A stretch of 64,000 nucleotides of DNA from Symbiodinium sp. CCMP2592. Its lineage: Eukaryota > Sar > Dinophyceae > Suessiales > Symbiodiniaceae. A program made the position numbers and the translations under genes. This document shows positions 11,317 through 21,512 of this stretch, piece by piece. How positions within the stretch are numbered: position 1 is the stretch's first letter; every line of letters begins with the position of its first letter. The notes beneath the pieces are model-generated. The model was not told the DNA's origin, searched no databases, and worked only from the letters and a program-made list of their open reading frames with translations. Location: positions 434,001 to 498,000 of the forward strand of contig CAJNDT010003779.1 of assembly GCA_905221615.1 (NCBI GenBank). The letters are read 5' to 3'.

Positions 11317-11437
11317 ACTTGGAGGATCATGGGACTTAGTAAGTAAGGTTATAAGTACCTTAATTGGGGTTATAAGTAAGTATAGTATAGTTACCTCATT
11401 TATAACACCAGTTACTAAGTCCCATGACCCTTTAAGT
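11317..11437. mobile_element. Foldback MITE, family A
   Basis: The arms CTTGGAGGATCATGGGACTT and TACTAAGTCCCATGACCCTT are complementary with ACTT/AAGT edges. Its centre resembles those at 54835 and 57820. Confidence 0.85.
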
Positions 11438-11708
11438 CGAGCTCTATAAGCAGTCGCTGACAGATTGAGCCAGCCCCCCAAACCAAGTCACTCCCAAACC
11501 CCTTCATACTTAAGTCAGAACGTGCAATTTCAAGCAGACTCCTTACTTGAAGCCCCTATATTATAGTACCCTTATAGATCCCCTTTAGTAACCCTTGTAG
11601 ACCCCTATGAGGGATTTCGGAGTGCTTGGAAAGCCCCAGAGACCGTAAAGAAGGAACACTGCAAGGAGCCAGTGCTGGAGGCCCAGAGAGCATCCCAGCA
11701 GAACCTAC

Positions 11709-11830
11709 ACTTAAAGGCTCATGGGACTTAGTAAGTAGGTTATAATTGGGGTTATAAGTCCCCTAAGTGGGGTTATCCTAATTATAACCTACTTATGACC
11801 TTACGTACTAAGTCCCATGAGCCTTTAAGT
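11709..11830. mobile_element. Foldback MITE, family A
   Basis: ACTTAAAGGCTCATGGGACT at the left is matched by its complement at the right, 122 bp overall. Very close to the copies at 2321, 39468 and 41537. Confidence 0.85.
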
Positions 11831-11934
11831 ATACCCTAAACTCTAAGACCCCGGAACACCCCGAGCCCTAAACCCTGAACCCTAAAACCTAAACCCTGAC
11901 CCTAAACTCGAATCCCACACCCCCCCCCCGGCAA

Positions 11935-11999
11935 GCCGAGGTGCAGCATCTTGACCTCCTCCTTCCAGGCATTGAGCACAGAGGGCTTGGGCTTTAGGG
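11935..11999. CDS. Exon candidate, strand uncertain
   Basis: This GC-rich island is open in convincing frames on both strands. The plus strand reads AEVQHLDLLLPGIEHRGLG after a C-tract and an AG. The minus strand reads KPSVLNAWKEEVKMLHLGLP. Other exons nearby are on the plus strand, which favours the first reading. Transcript evidence would decide. Confidence 0.35.
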
Positions 12000-12471
12000 G
12001 CGGGCCTCACCCGTTTAAGACTGAAAAGGGCTTTGCGTGATGTTAAATAGCTAAGTAAGGCTTACCATTTTTCAGAGGCTTTTAAACCCTAAACCCTAAA
12101 CCCTAAACCTTGCCATTTTTCAGAGGCTTTTAAAAGCACCTGCTAGAAAGGAGTCTAAGGGGCTTCGGACGATGTTTTGGCAGGCTTCCTGTTGCGCGCT
12201 TCCGTAAGATTTCATAGGGTTGTTTCTAGCTTTTCTGGGCGTTTCTCTGTTGGACTTGTGACTGGGTCGGAACGGTCAGCGTATTCCCTTGTAGTGCTTA
12301 CTCAGTATATGTAGACCCCGCGCTCCTGTTGAAATTGTTTGAGGCCCCTATACTAAGACCGCACGGCAACCCCTATAGTAGCGCATACAGTTCCTTGCAG
12401 ATTTAAACCCGACTTAGGGTTTTTGGCGTGCCCTTTTTGTGCACTGGGTGTGTCGCACGATGCTGATGAAG

Positions 12472-13019
12472 ACTCACTTGCCGGTTCTTTCGCCGAGCTT
12501 CCCGTTATGGTCACCCAGACAAAGGAGGACCTCAAAGGATGCAGATCTTCTTGCAGGGACTTGGCCGGTTCTTTCGCCGAGCTTCCCGTTATGGTCACCC
12601 AGACAAAGGAGGACCTCAAAGGATGCAGATCTTCTTGCAGGGACTTGGCCGGTTCTTTCGCCGAGCTTCCCGTTATGGTCACCCAGACAAAGGAGGACCT
12701 CAAAGGATGCAGATCTTCTTGCAGGGACTTGGCCGGTTCTTTCGCCGAGCTTCCCGTTATGGTCACCCAGACAAAGGAGGACCTCAAAGGATGCAGATCT
12801 TCTTGCAGGGACTTGGCCGGTTCTTTCGCCGAGCTTCCCGTTATGGTCACCCAGACAAAGGAGGACCTCAAAGGATGCAGATCTTCTTGCAGGATGCTGT
12901 AGATTTGGCAATTGCAATCCGTCGGCAACATCCAGAGCGCACCATTTGCCTCCGAGCCGCCCCAGAGATCCGGAGATTCCCGAACGCTGCTGCTTCAGGA
13001 GATCCTGCTGCCCCACTGT
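12472..13019 (+). CDS. DnaJ-like (J-domain half) exon with 84-bp tandem duplication
   Basis: One plus frame reads FFRRASRYGHPDKGGPQRMQ then IFLQDAVDLA. This matches the end of helix II, the HPD motif and the start of helix III of a J domain, the part that stimulates Hsp70 ATPase. The 28-codon segment containing HPDKGG is repeated five times without change in frame, then continues into a unique tail with RRQHPERTICLRAAPEIRRF. The preceding in-frame stop at 12467-12469 means the first half of the J domain must come from an upstream exon. Caution: because 84 is divisible by three, several other frames on both strands are also open, and the call rests on the HPD motif. Confidence 0.5.
12475..12894. 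repeat. Five exact 84-bp tandem repeats
   Basis: A unit beginning GGACTTGGCCGGTTCTTTCG recurs at an 84-bp period, from the first partial joint near 12475 to the junction with unique sequence near 12894. I see no base differences between copies, so the expansion is recent or homogenised (or an assembly artefact). There are no spacers, so it is not a CRISPR. Confidence 0.95.
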
Positions 13020-13174
13020 ACCCTAAACCCTGAATCCAAGCTAGACCTTGAACCCCTGAAACCTGACCGCGAAGACTTCTAAGCCTTAAGACCCAAAGCC
13101 CCTAAACCCCGAAACCCTAACCCTAAACCCCGAACCCCTGACCCCTGAAACCCTAAACCCATTACTAAACCCCT

Positions 13175-13306
13175 GGTTGGAGGGGCAGGGGACTTAGTGA
13201 GTAGGTTATAAGTAGAGTTATAAGTACCCTAAGTGGAGTTACACCAACTATGACCCTACTTATAAACGACTTACTAAACTTACTAAGTCCCCTGGCCCTC
13301 CAAGTA
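13175..13306. mobile_element. Foldback MITE, GGGGCAGGGGACTTAG variant
   Basis: The arms GGAGGGGCAGGGGACTTAGT and ACTAAGTCCCCTGGCCCTCC are complementary. Same subfamily as 35346, 39715 and 52014. Confidence 0.8.
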
Positions 13307-13644
13307 ATTATAGTATAATGTAACTAAGGCCCATGATCCCCTGAGTAGGGCAAAGTAGGGGAAGTCGGCAAAGTAGATCTTCGGGCCCCAAAAAAGCACA
13401 TAAGGCTTGACTAGGATCTCCAGTAGTACCCTTATTCCCTTTTTGTAGTCCTAGGTTCCTTATAAAGTTACCCCTTTTTATTCTTAGGTTACTGGGTATC
13501 CTAGTTATTGGGGATTATATAGGGACTACTGTAGGGATCCCTTCCCTCATGCCATAAAGCCCCCTAAACCCCAAAACCCTAAACCCTAAACCGTTAAAGC
13601 ATTCAGGGTTCAGGGTGTAGGGTCTAATTAGGCTTGATCCCCAG

Positions 13645-13713
13645 GCCACTGCTGTGCTCCTGGCTGCTGGGGCAGAAGCCGACATCCGCAACTACCGGGG
13701 GAAGAACGCGGAG
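13645..13713 (+). CDS. Ankyrin-repeat exon
   Basis: Right after CCAG the plus frame reads ATAVLLAAGAEADIRNYRGK then NAE. This is the second half of an ankyrin repeat (VLLAAGAxAD) running into the next loop. If the exon ends at GAG (13713) and the intron begins GATCATGG, the frame joins cleanly to the exon at 14570. That would be a GA-AG intron, a class known in dinoflagellates. A 440-bp TTTAGGG array starts immediately downstream. Confidence 0.7.
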
Positions 13714-13721
13714 GATCATGG

Positions 13722-14165
13722 TTTTAGGGGTTTAGGGGTTTAGGGTTTAGGGGTTTAGGTATTTGGGGTTTAGGGGTTTACGGGTTTAGGGTTTACGGGT
13801 TTAGGGTTTAGGGGTTAGGGGTTCAGGTATTTGGGTTTTAGGGGTTTACGGGTTTAGGGTTTAGCGGTTTAGGGTTTAGGGGTTTAGGGGTTTAGGGTTT
13901 ACGGGTTTAGGGTTTAGGAGTTTAGGAGTTTAGTGTTTAGGGGTTGAGGGGTTTAGGGTTTAGGGGTTTAGGTATTTGGGGTTTAGGGGTTTAGGGGTTT
14001 AGGGTTTACAGGTTCAGGGTTTAGGGGTTTAGGGTTTAGGGGTTTAGGGTTTCCGGGTTTAGGGTTTATGAGTTTAGGAGTTTAGGGTTTAGGGGTTTAG
14101 GGTTTACGGGTTTAGGGTTCTCAGGGTTTAGTAAGGGTTTAGGGTCTTAGAGTTCAGGGTTTTAC
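13722..14165. repeat. Long degenerate TTTAGGG array
   Basis: About 440 bp made almost only of TTTAGGG, TTTAGGGG and TTTACGGG units on the plus strand, immediately downstream of the ankyrin exon and inside the predicted last intron of that gene. Confidence 0.95.
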
Positions 14166-14259
14166 GGGTGGCAGAGTTTATTATTCCCAAAGCCCTTCAC
14201 CTTCAGATTCGACAGCCGTAAAAGGCCATCAAGCCCCAAACCCGAAGCGCCAAAACACT

Positions 14260-14378
14260 ACTTGGAGGTTAATGGGTAGTTATATAAGTGGGGTTATACG
14301 TCTCTAATATGGGTTATAATTATGGTATGGTTACCCTAATTATAGCCCCACGTATACCTACCCATGAACTTCCAAGTA
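14260..14378. mobile_element. Foldback MITE, GGTTCATGGGTAGTTAT variant
   Basis: ACTTGGAGGTTAATGGGTAG is matched by CTACCCATGAACTTCCAAGT. A sister copy lies at 37551-37665. Confidence 0.8.
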
Positions 14379-14569
14379 AAGCCCTACAGCCCCAGACCCG
14401 TTTTCAGAGTCCTTACAGGAATCCTTAAAGAAGTCCTTGTCGTAATCATCAAAAGAACCCTTTAACTCTAAGGAACCTTTAAAGGACCCCCCCAACAGAA
14501 CCCTGAAAGGATCCCTTCCCTCCAGAGGATCCCTCGAACGAGCCCTTACAGAAACCCTGCGAAAAGGAG

Positions 14570-14638
14570 CTGGCGCTTGAGATGTCGGCTCCCGATCATG
14601 TGCTCTCGGCGCTCCGATCAGCGCGGGAAAGCGTCTGA
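14570..14638 (+). CDS. Ankyrin gene, terminal exon
   Basis: After AAAAGGAG the plus frame reads LALEMSAPDHVLSALRSARE then SV and a TGA stop at 14636-14638. It completes the repeat begun in the exon at 13645 (KNAE plus LALEM), a typical C-terminal capping helix pair. The 3' flank to 15417 holds two MITEs and no further coding signal. Confidence 0.6.
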   Translation: MALEMSAPDHVLSALRSARESV

Positions 14639-15056
14639 GTCCAGGGTGGTCCTTTCGGGGTTCGTATAGGTTCCTGAGCTAAAGGGGATCTGTGCTGGAT
14701 TTGGCTGTGGAGGCCTTCATGATGAGAAAGGGTTCCCTTAAGGGTTCGAATAAGGGTTCTTATAACTGTTTAGGGTCTACGGCCCTTCTTTCAAAAGCGT
14801 TTAGGGCTCTTCTTCTTTGAACAGGGTTGTTAAGGAGGTTAGGATGGTCCTTTAAGGGTTCTTATGAGGAGTTTCTTTGAAGGCTGGTACAGTGCGAGTT
14901 ATAGTCTAGTTGGTTTAGGGTCCAGAGTTTAGGCAGCAATTGATCAATATTGTTCCTTCGAGTTGGTGTTCCTCCTCTTATGGTTTCGGGGTTTAAATAA
15001 ATTAGATCGGCGTCGCATTGCTTGACCTGCAGGTCCATATACTTTGGTGTTGCAAC

Positions 15057-15192
15057 TACTTGGAGGGTCGGGGGACTTAGTAAGTAGGTAGTAAGTAGAC
15101 TTATAAGTACCCTAAAAGGGACCCTAATTGGGGTTATGGTACTTATAAGTCCCTAAAATAGCCAGTTACTAAGTCCCCCGACCCTCCAAGTA
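15057..15192. mobile_element. Foldback MITE, family A (copy 2 of 949-1085)
   Basis: Aligns end to end with 949-1085 with very few differences (one A fewer in the A-run, CCC for CAC near the middle). The inverted ends are perfect. Confidence 0.85.
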
Positions 15193-15270
15193 GGGGCCCT
15201 AAAGGCTCAGTCTTAACCCCGACTTTAGGGATCATGGGACTTTTAGCAAGCAAGGCAAATACGGGGAACT

Positions 15271-15355
15271 CCAGAAAGTTGGAATATGGTTTCAGGGTAG
15301 GATACCCTATAATTTACCATAGAAGGGTTGGGAGAATCATATTCCAACTTTCTGG
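15271..15355. mobile_element. Foldback MITE, CCAGAAAGTTGG family (copy 2)
   Basis: Near-identical to 5063-5147. It lies about 60 bp outside the left end of the giant element. Confidence 0.85.
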
Positions 15356-15412
15356 CTTCTACTGTACAGCTATATGATTAGAAATGCTTGCACGAAATAG
15401 TAGAATCCTTAT

Positions 15413-15417
15413 TATAC
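15413..15417. other. Candidate target-site duplication, left
   Basis: TATAC directly precedes the left terminal inverted repeat and is repeated directly after the right one at 33814-33818. Confidence 0.65.
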
Positions 15418-15535
15418 TCAGGGCAACACAGAAGGGGGCAACACTTTGGAAAGGCAAGACCCGACCCTTCGCCCGAAGTTCGTCGAACCCCGCCGGCGTT
15501 CGCCGAACCCTCGCCGAACACCTCCCCTCCTTCGA
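15418..15535. repeat. Left terminal inverted repeat and subterminal TTCGNCGAA motifs
   Basis: The outer 25 bp pair with the right end (22 of 25). Inside lie GACCCTTCG and palindromic TTCGTCGAA (about 15479) and TTCGCCGAA (about 15499), followed by further CGAAC words. Such subterminal palindromes are typical transposase binding sites (inference). Confidence 0.8.
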
Positions 15536-16900
15536 ACCTTTATTATTAAATTCTAATATTATTAATATTAATTAATACTAATAATACTAATAATAACTAA
15601 TTAATATTCATTTAATTATAATTAATATTAATATTAATATCAATAATACGAATACTAATATAATACTAATAATACTAATACTAATATAATAATACTACTA
15701 ATAATAACTACTAATACTAATATTAATGCTAATACTAATTTGTTTAATACTAATACTAATTAAATCCTAATACTAATGTTACATAAATTATTATTATACT
15801 TAAATTTATTTAAATACTAGTACTTATGATACTGATATTTCAATATAATTTGTAACAACAGAACTAATAATACTAATACACTAATTAAATTAGTAATTAA
15901 ATATTACTAATACTAGTATTATTAATGATGTATTAAATACAAATATTTATTAAGTCTCATATTAATAATTTTAGTAATATTTATATTCAAAAAATACAAA
16001 GGTGAAATTACAATGAATGTGAAAAACTAATAAACTAAAAAGTATTAGCAATAATGTGCATACTTTAACCTTATCACGAATGGCTCATAGTATAATAGAT
16101 TTGCATTCGAAGCCTGAATGGCTTGTATTCTTAATCATAGATGAATAATATGGGAACCCTGTCATGAACAATTAACTTGCAGAATACTTGTTAGTGTGCT
16201 GTTCAGAGTTACTAATTGATAATCAATGTCCATACAGGCCATTGTCAATAAAGTATATTGTTTGTTAGCTATTTCTTATTATTCAATTTGTGATACTATC
16301 GCTAGTGGTAACAATTTAAACAATAATTTTTAAATAACTCATCATCAGCACACTATTTCTCACAGGGGCCTGCCTATCACCGGTACGATCCCAATTCATA
16401 TTCTAATAGTATCAATAATAAAAAACTCAGTTTCCTGATTGCTTAATTTGGACGCAGAACATGTGTGTCCTGGATATGCATCTATTTTCTTTGAGTGGTT
16501 CTGTATAATAATTAAGCAGCTTTATGAACTTGTGTATGATATGATGTCAACACTAATCAAAACATACTGCCGTATAAGTGATGAATAATTAAATACACAC
16601 TTTGACTTAGCTAGATTATTCGTGGTTTTGCCTGTTGTAACACTGAATATTGGCTAACAAGAACAATAGTACTATTTTATAATCAGCAGGTTTCAGCAAG
16701 ATTGAGTACAATAATATCACGATCATCCCTCTGCTTGTAACCAGAAAGAATAAACAACAGTTGAGTCGAAAGAACAAACTTGACAATAGTGTAGCCAGAG
16801 GCTTAGGCAATTACATTGTTACTAACTGTTAGCAGCATAAAGAATGTAGTTAATAGCAACAACAAATATGAACACATATAGATACTCACCATCATCATCG
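15536..16900. other. AT-rich subterminal region, no gene
   Basis: About 15540-15990 is built from TAATACTAATATTAAT-type words. The rest is AT-rich unique sequence full of stops. The short minus frame at 16616-16810 is AT-rich and unlike the element's other genes, so I do not call it. Confidence 0.7.
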
Positions 16901-16911
16901 TCATCATAATC

Positions 16912-17202
16912 ATGCGTGCTGCTGTGTCTTTTTGTTTTGGGAAGGGGGGAAGGTTCAGTCAGGGCAAGACTTCGGCTTCGCTGCAGTTGGGAGGGTTTGG
17001 GGTTTGCGAGTCTTGCAGGGTTTGGCCCGAGTCCATTGTAAGAACCCTATTCCCAAAGACCCGAAAGAAAAGAAACCAACCCCACCATGCAGCCCTCCTG
17101 AAGCCGCAAGCCCAGCCCAAGCAAGAGAGCATTCACGTCTTGGACAAGATCATGGTGATGCTGGGAGCCCGGGCAAAGTACTCAGTGAGGGTTTCCGGGT
17201 GA
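16912..17202 (+). CDS. Small open frame, uncertain
   Basis: A GC-richer island between the AT-rich end and the hairpin cluster. The plus frame from ATG 16912 reads MRAAVSFCFGKGGRFSQGKT and later ESIHVLDKIMVMLGARAKY. A second overlapping plus frame (16932-17210) is also open, so the reading frame is undecided. No family is recognised. Confidence 0.25.
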   Translation: MRAAVSFCFGKGGRFSQGKTSASLQLGGFGVCESCRVWPESIVRTLFPKTRKKRNQPHHAALLKPQAQPKQESIHVLDKIMVMLGARAKYSVRVSG

Positions 17203-17231
17203 GCGCCTAAGGATTCGGGTTAGGAGTTAAT

Positions 17232-17526
17232 GGGCCGACCGTGAGGTCGTGCCCGGGTCTAGGAGTAAGATTTACGCTAGCCGGGTCGACCGGGAGGTCG
17301 CGCCCGTTTTTGCAAGACGTCCATCGGACGCCGGCCGTGAGGTCGTAAGAACAGCGGCTGGGAAGCCGAGTCGTAATACGGCAAGAATTAGCAAGACGTC
17401 CATTTGGACGCCGGCCGTGAGGTCGTACGAGTAAGAGATAGCAAAGTCACTATATGGAGAGACGGTAGGGAGTAAGGTGTAAGATCAACAGACGTCCATA
17501 GGATGCCGACCGGGCGGTCGCAAGAT
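17232..17526 (+). repeat. Five spaced hairpins CSRCC-NNNN-GGTCG with GACGTCCAT words
   Basis: The motif CCGACCGTGAGGTCG or close variants (TCGACCGGGAGGTCG, CGGCCGTGAGGTCG twice, CCGACCGGGCGGTCG) occurs five times about 45-100 bp apart. The last three are each preceded by GACGTCCAT...GGA(C/T)GCC. Each forms a small stem-loop. They lie about 2 kb inside the left end and could be protein-binding or regulatory sites. I see no matching cluster near the right end. Confidence 0.75.
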
Positions 17527-18334
17527 TAGAAAGGAGGGTCAATGCAGAGTAAGATTATTCTTCCAGCAAGCAACTAGTTACGTCGTATTGAACTGATATT
17601 ATTGGCCATTGGTTGATGGTTGTTGGGTTGAGTAGTCAGTGTTACAGTGTATAATAAGACTGTGATGTGTTTCTTGATGTGGGAATTTCAGGGCAAGACC
17701 TAACCCTGCCGAGAGCGTAAGAACCGATGACGAACGCCCCCTGATAAATACGGAGCTTCCGCAAGCTTTGAATGTAAGTCGTAAGTGTAAACCGAACCAC
17801 CCTCTCCCGCGCAAGATTCCGATTTGCTAGCTGCCCGAAGCCATCAGACTTGAACTCTGCCTGACCTCAGACCCAACTCCGAGCCCTAAACCGGGACCAA
17901 TCTCCAAACAGGCAAGAACATTTGTAAAAAATGTTAGACATTAGTTAGAGACTTGCCCAAGGCAATCAATCAATATACAAAATTCAAATCAATTAATAAT
18001 AATATACAAAATTCATGCTAAGTGAATTGCCAGATTGACTACCGAGGCCAGACCTCCGCATGCCTCGTCGTGCCAGATTTCTAGCAGGAGGAGACCCGGG
18101 TGGTTTGGTTTTCTGCAGTGGGCTTTTGATCAGATCAATAATCGAATCAGCGGTTGTTGACCATTTGTCAGATTTGGCTTCACGTCAAGGTTGAATTGAG
18201 TCAGCAAGAACAGTGCGTCCGCAGTTGACCAGGTTGTCTCAGTCAGACTCAGAAGCATAATTAATTAATTATATTTTTTACAACGTAGAGTGAGTGAAGA
18301 CGAGTAGACACTGACACGTAGTAGCTCCGCTTCC

Positions 18335-18658
18335 ATGGCTGACCAGTGGCAAGATCAGCAGTGGAATGACCGTGCCACGCGGTGGAATGAGTGGCAAGAT
18401 GACCAGTGGCGGTGGAATGAGTGGCAAGATGAGCAGTGGCGGTGGAATGAGTGGCAAGATGAGCAGTGGCAAGATCAGCAGTGGAATGACCGTGCCACGC
18501 AGTGGAATGAACACCGGCACTGGCCCGAGCAGCAGGGGGGCGACGAGGACCGGAGCAAGAAGAAGAAGAAGAAAAAAAAGGGGGAAGGCGCCGTACTCCG
18601 ACACACGCTTAAACGGTTTGGCGTGACTTGGCATCTTGATAATAAAACTAACCTTTAA
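18335..18658 (+). CDS. W/Q-rich repeat exon, possible first coding exon of the element gene
   Basis: ATG 18335 has a favourable context (TTCCATGGCT) and begins MADQWQDQQWNDRATRWNEW. A 30-bp unit gives the decapeptide WQDEQWRWNE in tandem, flanked on both sides by DQQWNDRAT copies. A stretch of eight lysines follows. The product would be a hydrophilic, low-complexity, strongly Trp-rich peptide of no family I know. The GC-rich exon probably ends before the frame's stop at 18656-18658. As the leftmost Kozak-like ATG upstream of a run of plus-strand exons, it may start the long element gene. Confidence 0.5.
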   Translation: MADQWQDQQWNDRATRWNEWQDDQWRWNEWQDEQWRWNEWQDEQWQDQQWNDRATQWNEHRHWPEQQGGDEDRSKKKKKKKKGEGAVLRHTLKRFGVTWHLDNKTNL

Positions 18659-18715
18659 GACTTACTTGTTAAAGATTAGTATTATATTATTCAGTCGTCA
18701 CATCCATGGCTGGAC

Positions 18716-20066
18716 TCAGGTAGTTGGCACGCAAGAGTTATATTGCAGGCAACGAGCTGCACGGCAAGAGGTCCTCAACAAAGCCAAGGCTCCTCAAGTG
18801 GTCGTGGCCAGATGTAAAGCAGAGCCAAGCAGACCACTCGTGGCCAGATGTAAAGCAGAGCCAAGCAGACCAGAGGACAGACCAGAGCCCGTGGAGCCAC
18901 AATCAACTTCGCCAGCACAGGTGAACATGCCTTCCCAGCCTCTGCCTGAGCCAGAGCCTGCGGCATTGCCCCGCCAGCCAATTGGACCACCCGTCAGCTT
19001 TGGCCCCCCAGCAAGGCCGCAGCCAGAACAAGCACTGAAGCCACAAGCAAGTCAAGCCACAGCCGCAGCAAGTCCAAGGAGACCACCTGAGAGCCTTTTA
19101 AACCCAAGGCATTCAGCAAGACCAGAAATGCCAATGCCACGAGCAAGTCCAGCCACAGCCGCAGCAAGCCCACCACCAGCAGGGCTGCAGCACCAAGCCC
19201 AAGCCCCGCTAACTCCGCGGCCAAAAGGACGGCAAATGCAAATAACTGAGCCAGCACAGCAACAGCAAGAGCAGCAGGTCCAACAAGCCCCGCCAACTCC
19301 TCAGACTCCCCCCCCCTCCTCGCAGCGGCCGCAGCAAGTGGCACAGCCACGGCAACAGCAACCAGCCCCACAAACTTCAGCTGCACAAACTCAGCAAGGG
19401 CTTCTAGCAGCACCGCCGCAGGTCCCAGAAATGCCGCCACCGCGGTGGCAGCCGTTGCGACAGCAGCTGCAGCAGGGAGCCCCGCCGCAGCAAGAGCAGC
19501 CGGCACCCGTGAGCCAGCCGCCACTCAACCGTCAGCAACAGCCGCTACAGCAGAGAACATCACAGCAAGAGCAGCCCGCGCCCGTGAACCAGCCGCTCAA
19601 CACTCGGCAAGAGCCGCTGCAGCAGAGAGCCCCGCCGCAGCAAGAGCAGCAGCCGCTCAACCCTCAGCAACAGCCACTGCAGCAGAGAGCCCTGCAGCAA
19701 GAACAGCAGAGAACATCGCAGCAAGAGCCCGCACGCGTGAACCAGCCGCTCAACCCTCGGCAAGAGCCGCTGCAGCAGAGAGCCCCGCCGCCGCAACAGC
19801 AGCAGCCGCTCAACCCTCGGCAACAGCCGCTGCAGCACAGAGCAAGACCGCAGCAAGAGCCAGCGCCCGTGAGCCAGCCTCTGAACCCGTTGAACGTGCC
19901 ATTCGGCTTTCCGATGCCGCCGCTGGCGAATGCGTTGCTGCCGCCGCCACCGCTGCCGTTGCCGGTTGTTCAAGGGCAAGAAGTGGTTGAGCAGATGGCT
20001 TCGCTGCTCAAGGTTACGACAGCAATGCTGCTACTCAACCGCAATTTGCATGTGTGGGATGGTTCG
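18716..20066 (+). CDS. Long Pro/Gln-rich disordered exon
   Basis: About 450 codons stay open and are dominated by P, Q, A and R. Recurrent phrases include QPLNPRQQPLQQRAP and QQEQPAPVNQPLN, which recur at least six times between residues of about 19480 and 19880 and reflect DNA-level tandem duplication. The end, VVQGQEVVEQMASLLKVTTA then MLLLNRNLHVWDGS, is better ordered and meets a GTATGT donor at 20067. The fully open antisense and +1 frames are consequences of the CAG/CCG composition. It is probably a disordered linker or transactivation-like region of an element protein (inference). Confidence 0.5.
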
Positions 20067-20103
20067 GTATGTGTAATTTCAATCAGTAGCATCATGGAGT
20101 GGT

Positions 20104-20750
<647 letters not shown>

Positions 20751-20868
20751 AGTACTACAACTCTACACATATTTGTTTTATACACACAGTTGCGCTACAG
20801 CTAGCAATCGTTTCTGCTGTAAGAAGCTGATAAAAAGCAACAGTTGTCGTTGCCCAACTCCGCCCAAG

Positions 20869-20988
20869 GTCTGACTCGCAAAAGAACTATTTCAATGCCG
20901 AGCAGTGCAGGATGGAAGAGGCAAAACGCGGTGCCAAGAACGAAATTCGGGCTCAGCAGGCCTGGACATGTCAAAGAAAAACCTCCGA
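20869..20988 (+). CDS. Charged coiled-coil exon
   Basis: After CCCAAG the plus frame reads SDSQKNYFNAEQCRMEEAKR then GAKNEIRAQQAWTCQRKTS, ending at a GTAAAT donor. The composition is clearly protein-like, and the exon sits between two TAG microsatellites, which supports splicing around them. Unknown family; probably part of the same transcript as its neighbours. Confidence 0.5.
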
Positions 20989-21122
20989 GTAAATGCCAGC
21001 AGCCGCACGAAGTAGCAGTAGTAGTAGTAGTCGTCGTCGTCGTCGTAGTAGTATTAGTAGTCGTACTAGTACTAGTACTTACTCGTGGTCTTCCTCGAGT
21101 TTGAGCACAGTTCCCTGATCAG

Positions 21123-21512
21123 GTGAGTCTGCAAGAGGACAGAGCCCGGGAAGAGCTGGCGAAGGCGAAGACAATGCTGGAGGCTGCATTGAACGCTGCT
21201 GGCCAGAAGAGGCCAGTCAGCCAGACGAGTCCGTTCGATCCGATAATAAGAAAACGAGCCCCATCACCGGCGCCAGAGAAGAAGGAGAAGCCGGCGGAGC
21301 TAGATACGGAGACGGAGGAGATGAAGGGCGGCAAGAAAAGGGGCAAGAAGCAGCGCTCGGACAGGAAGACGAAGAAGGAGAAGAAGGAGAAGAAGGAGAA
21401 GAAGGAGAAGAAGAGCAAGTCCTCAAGAAGAACTCCCAGTCCTTCCCTGACCTCGAGCAGCATCAGCACGCACATGCGGAGACTACGAGATGGGTCGAGT
21501 CGCAAGAAGTAA
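21123..21512 (+). CDS. Lys/Ser-rich exon with short coiled coil
   Basis: After CCCTGATCAG the plus frame reads VSLQEDRAREELAKAKTMLE, an amphipathic helix. It continues to QTSPFDPIIRKRAPSPAPEK, four KKE repeats, an SR-like stretch (SKSSRRTPSPS) and RRLRDGSSRKK, then TAA at 21510-21512. Basic tails of this sort suggest nuclear location or nucleic-acid binding (inference). The stop may end one transcript or lie in a retained intron. Confidence 0.55.
   Translation: MSLQEDRAREELAKAKTMLEAALNAAGQKRPVSQTSPFDPIIRKRAPSPAPEKKEKPAELDTETEEMKGGKKRGKKQRSDRKTKKEKKEKKEKKEKKSKSSRRTPSPSLTSSSISTHMRRLRDGSSRKK

Noticed and set aside
12475..12894. CRISPR-like array
   Set aside because: Direct head-to-tail 84-bp repeats without spacers in a eukaryotic context.
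12353..13016. Minus-strand frames of 180-192 codons over the 84-bp repeats
   Set aside because: The repeat length is a multiple of three, so several frames open together. Only the plus frame carries a recognisable motif (HPDKGG).
18994..19979. Ala/Leu-rich and Arg/Leu-rich minus-strand frames of 139-176 codons
   Set aside because: Antisense shadows of the Pro/Gln-rich exon caused by CAG and CCG codon composition.
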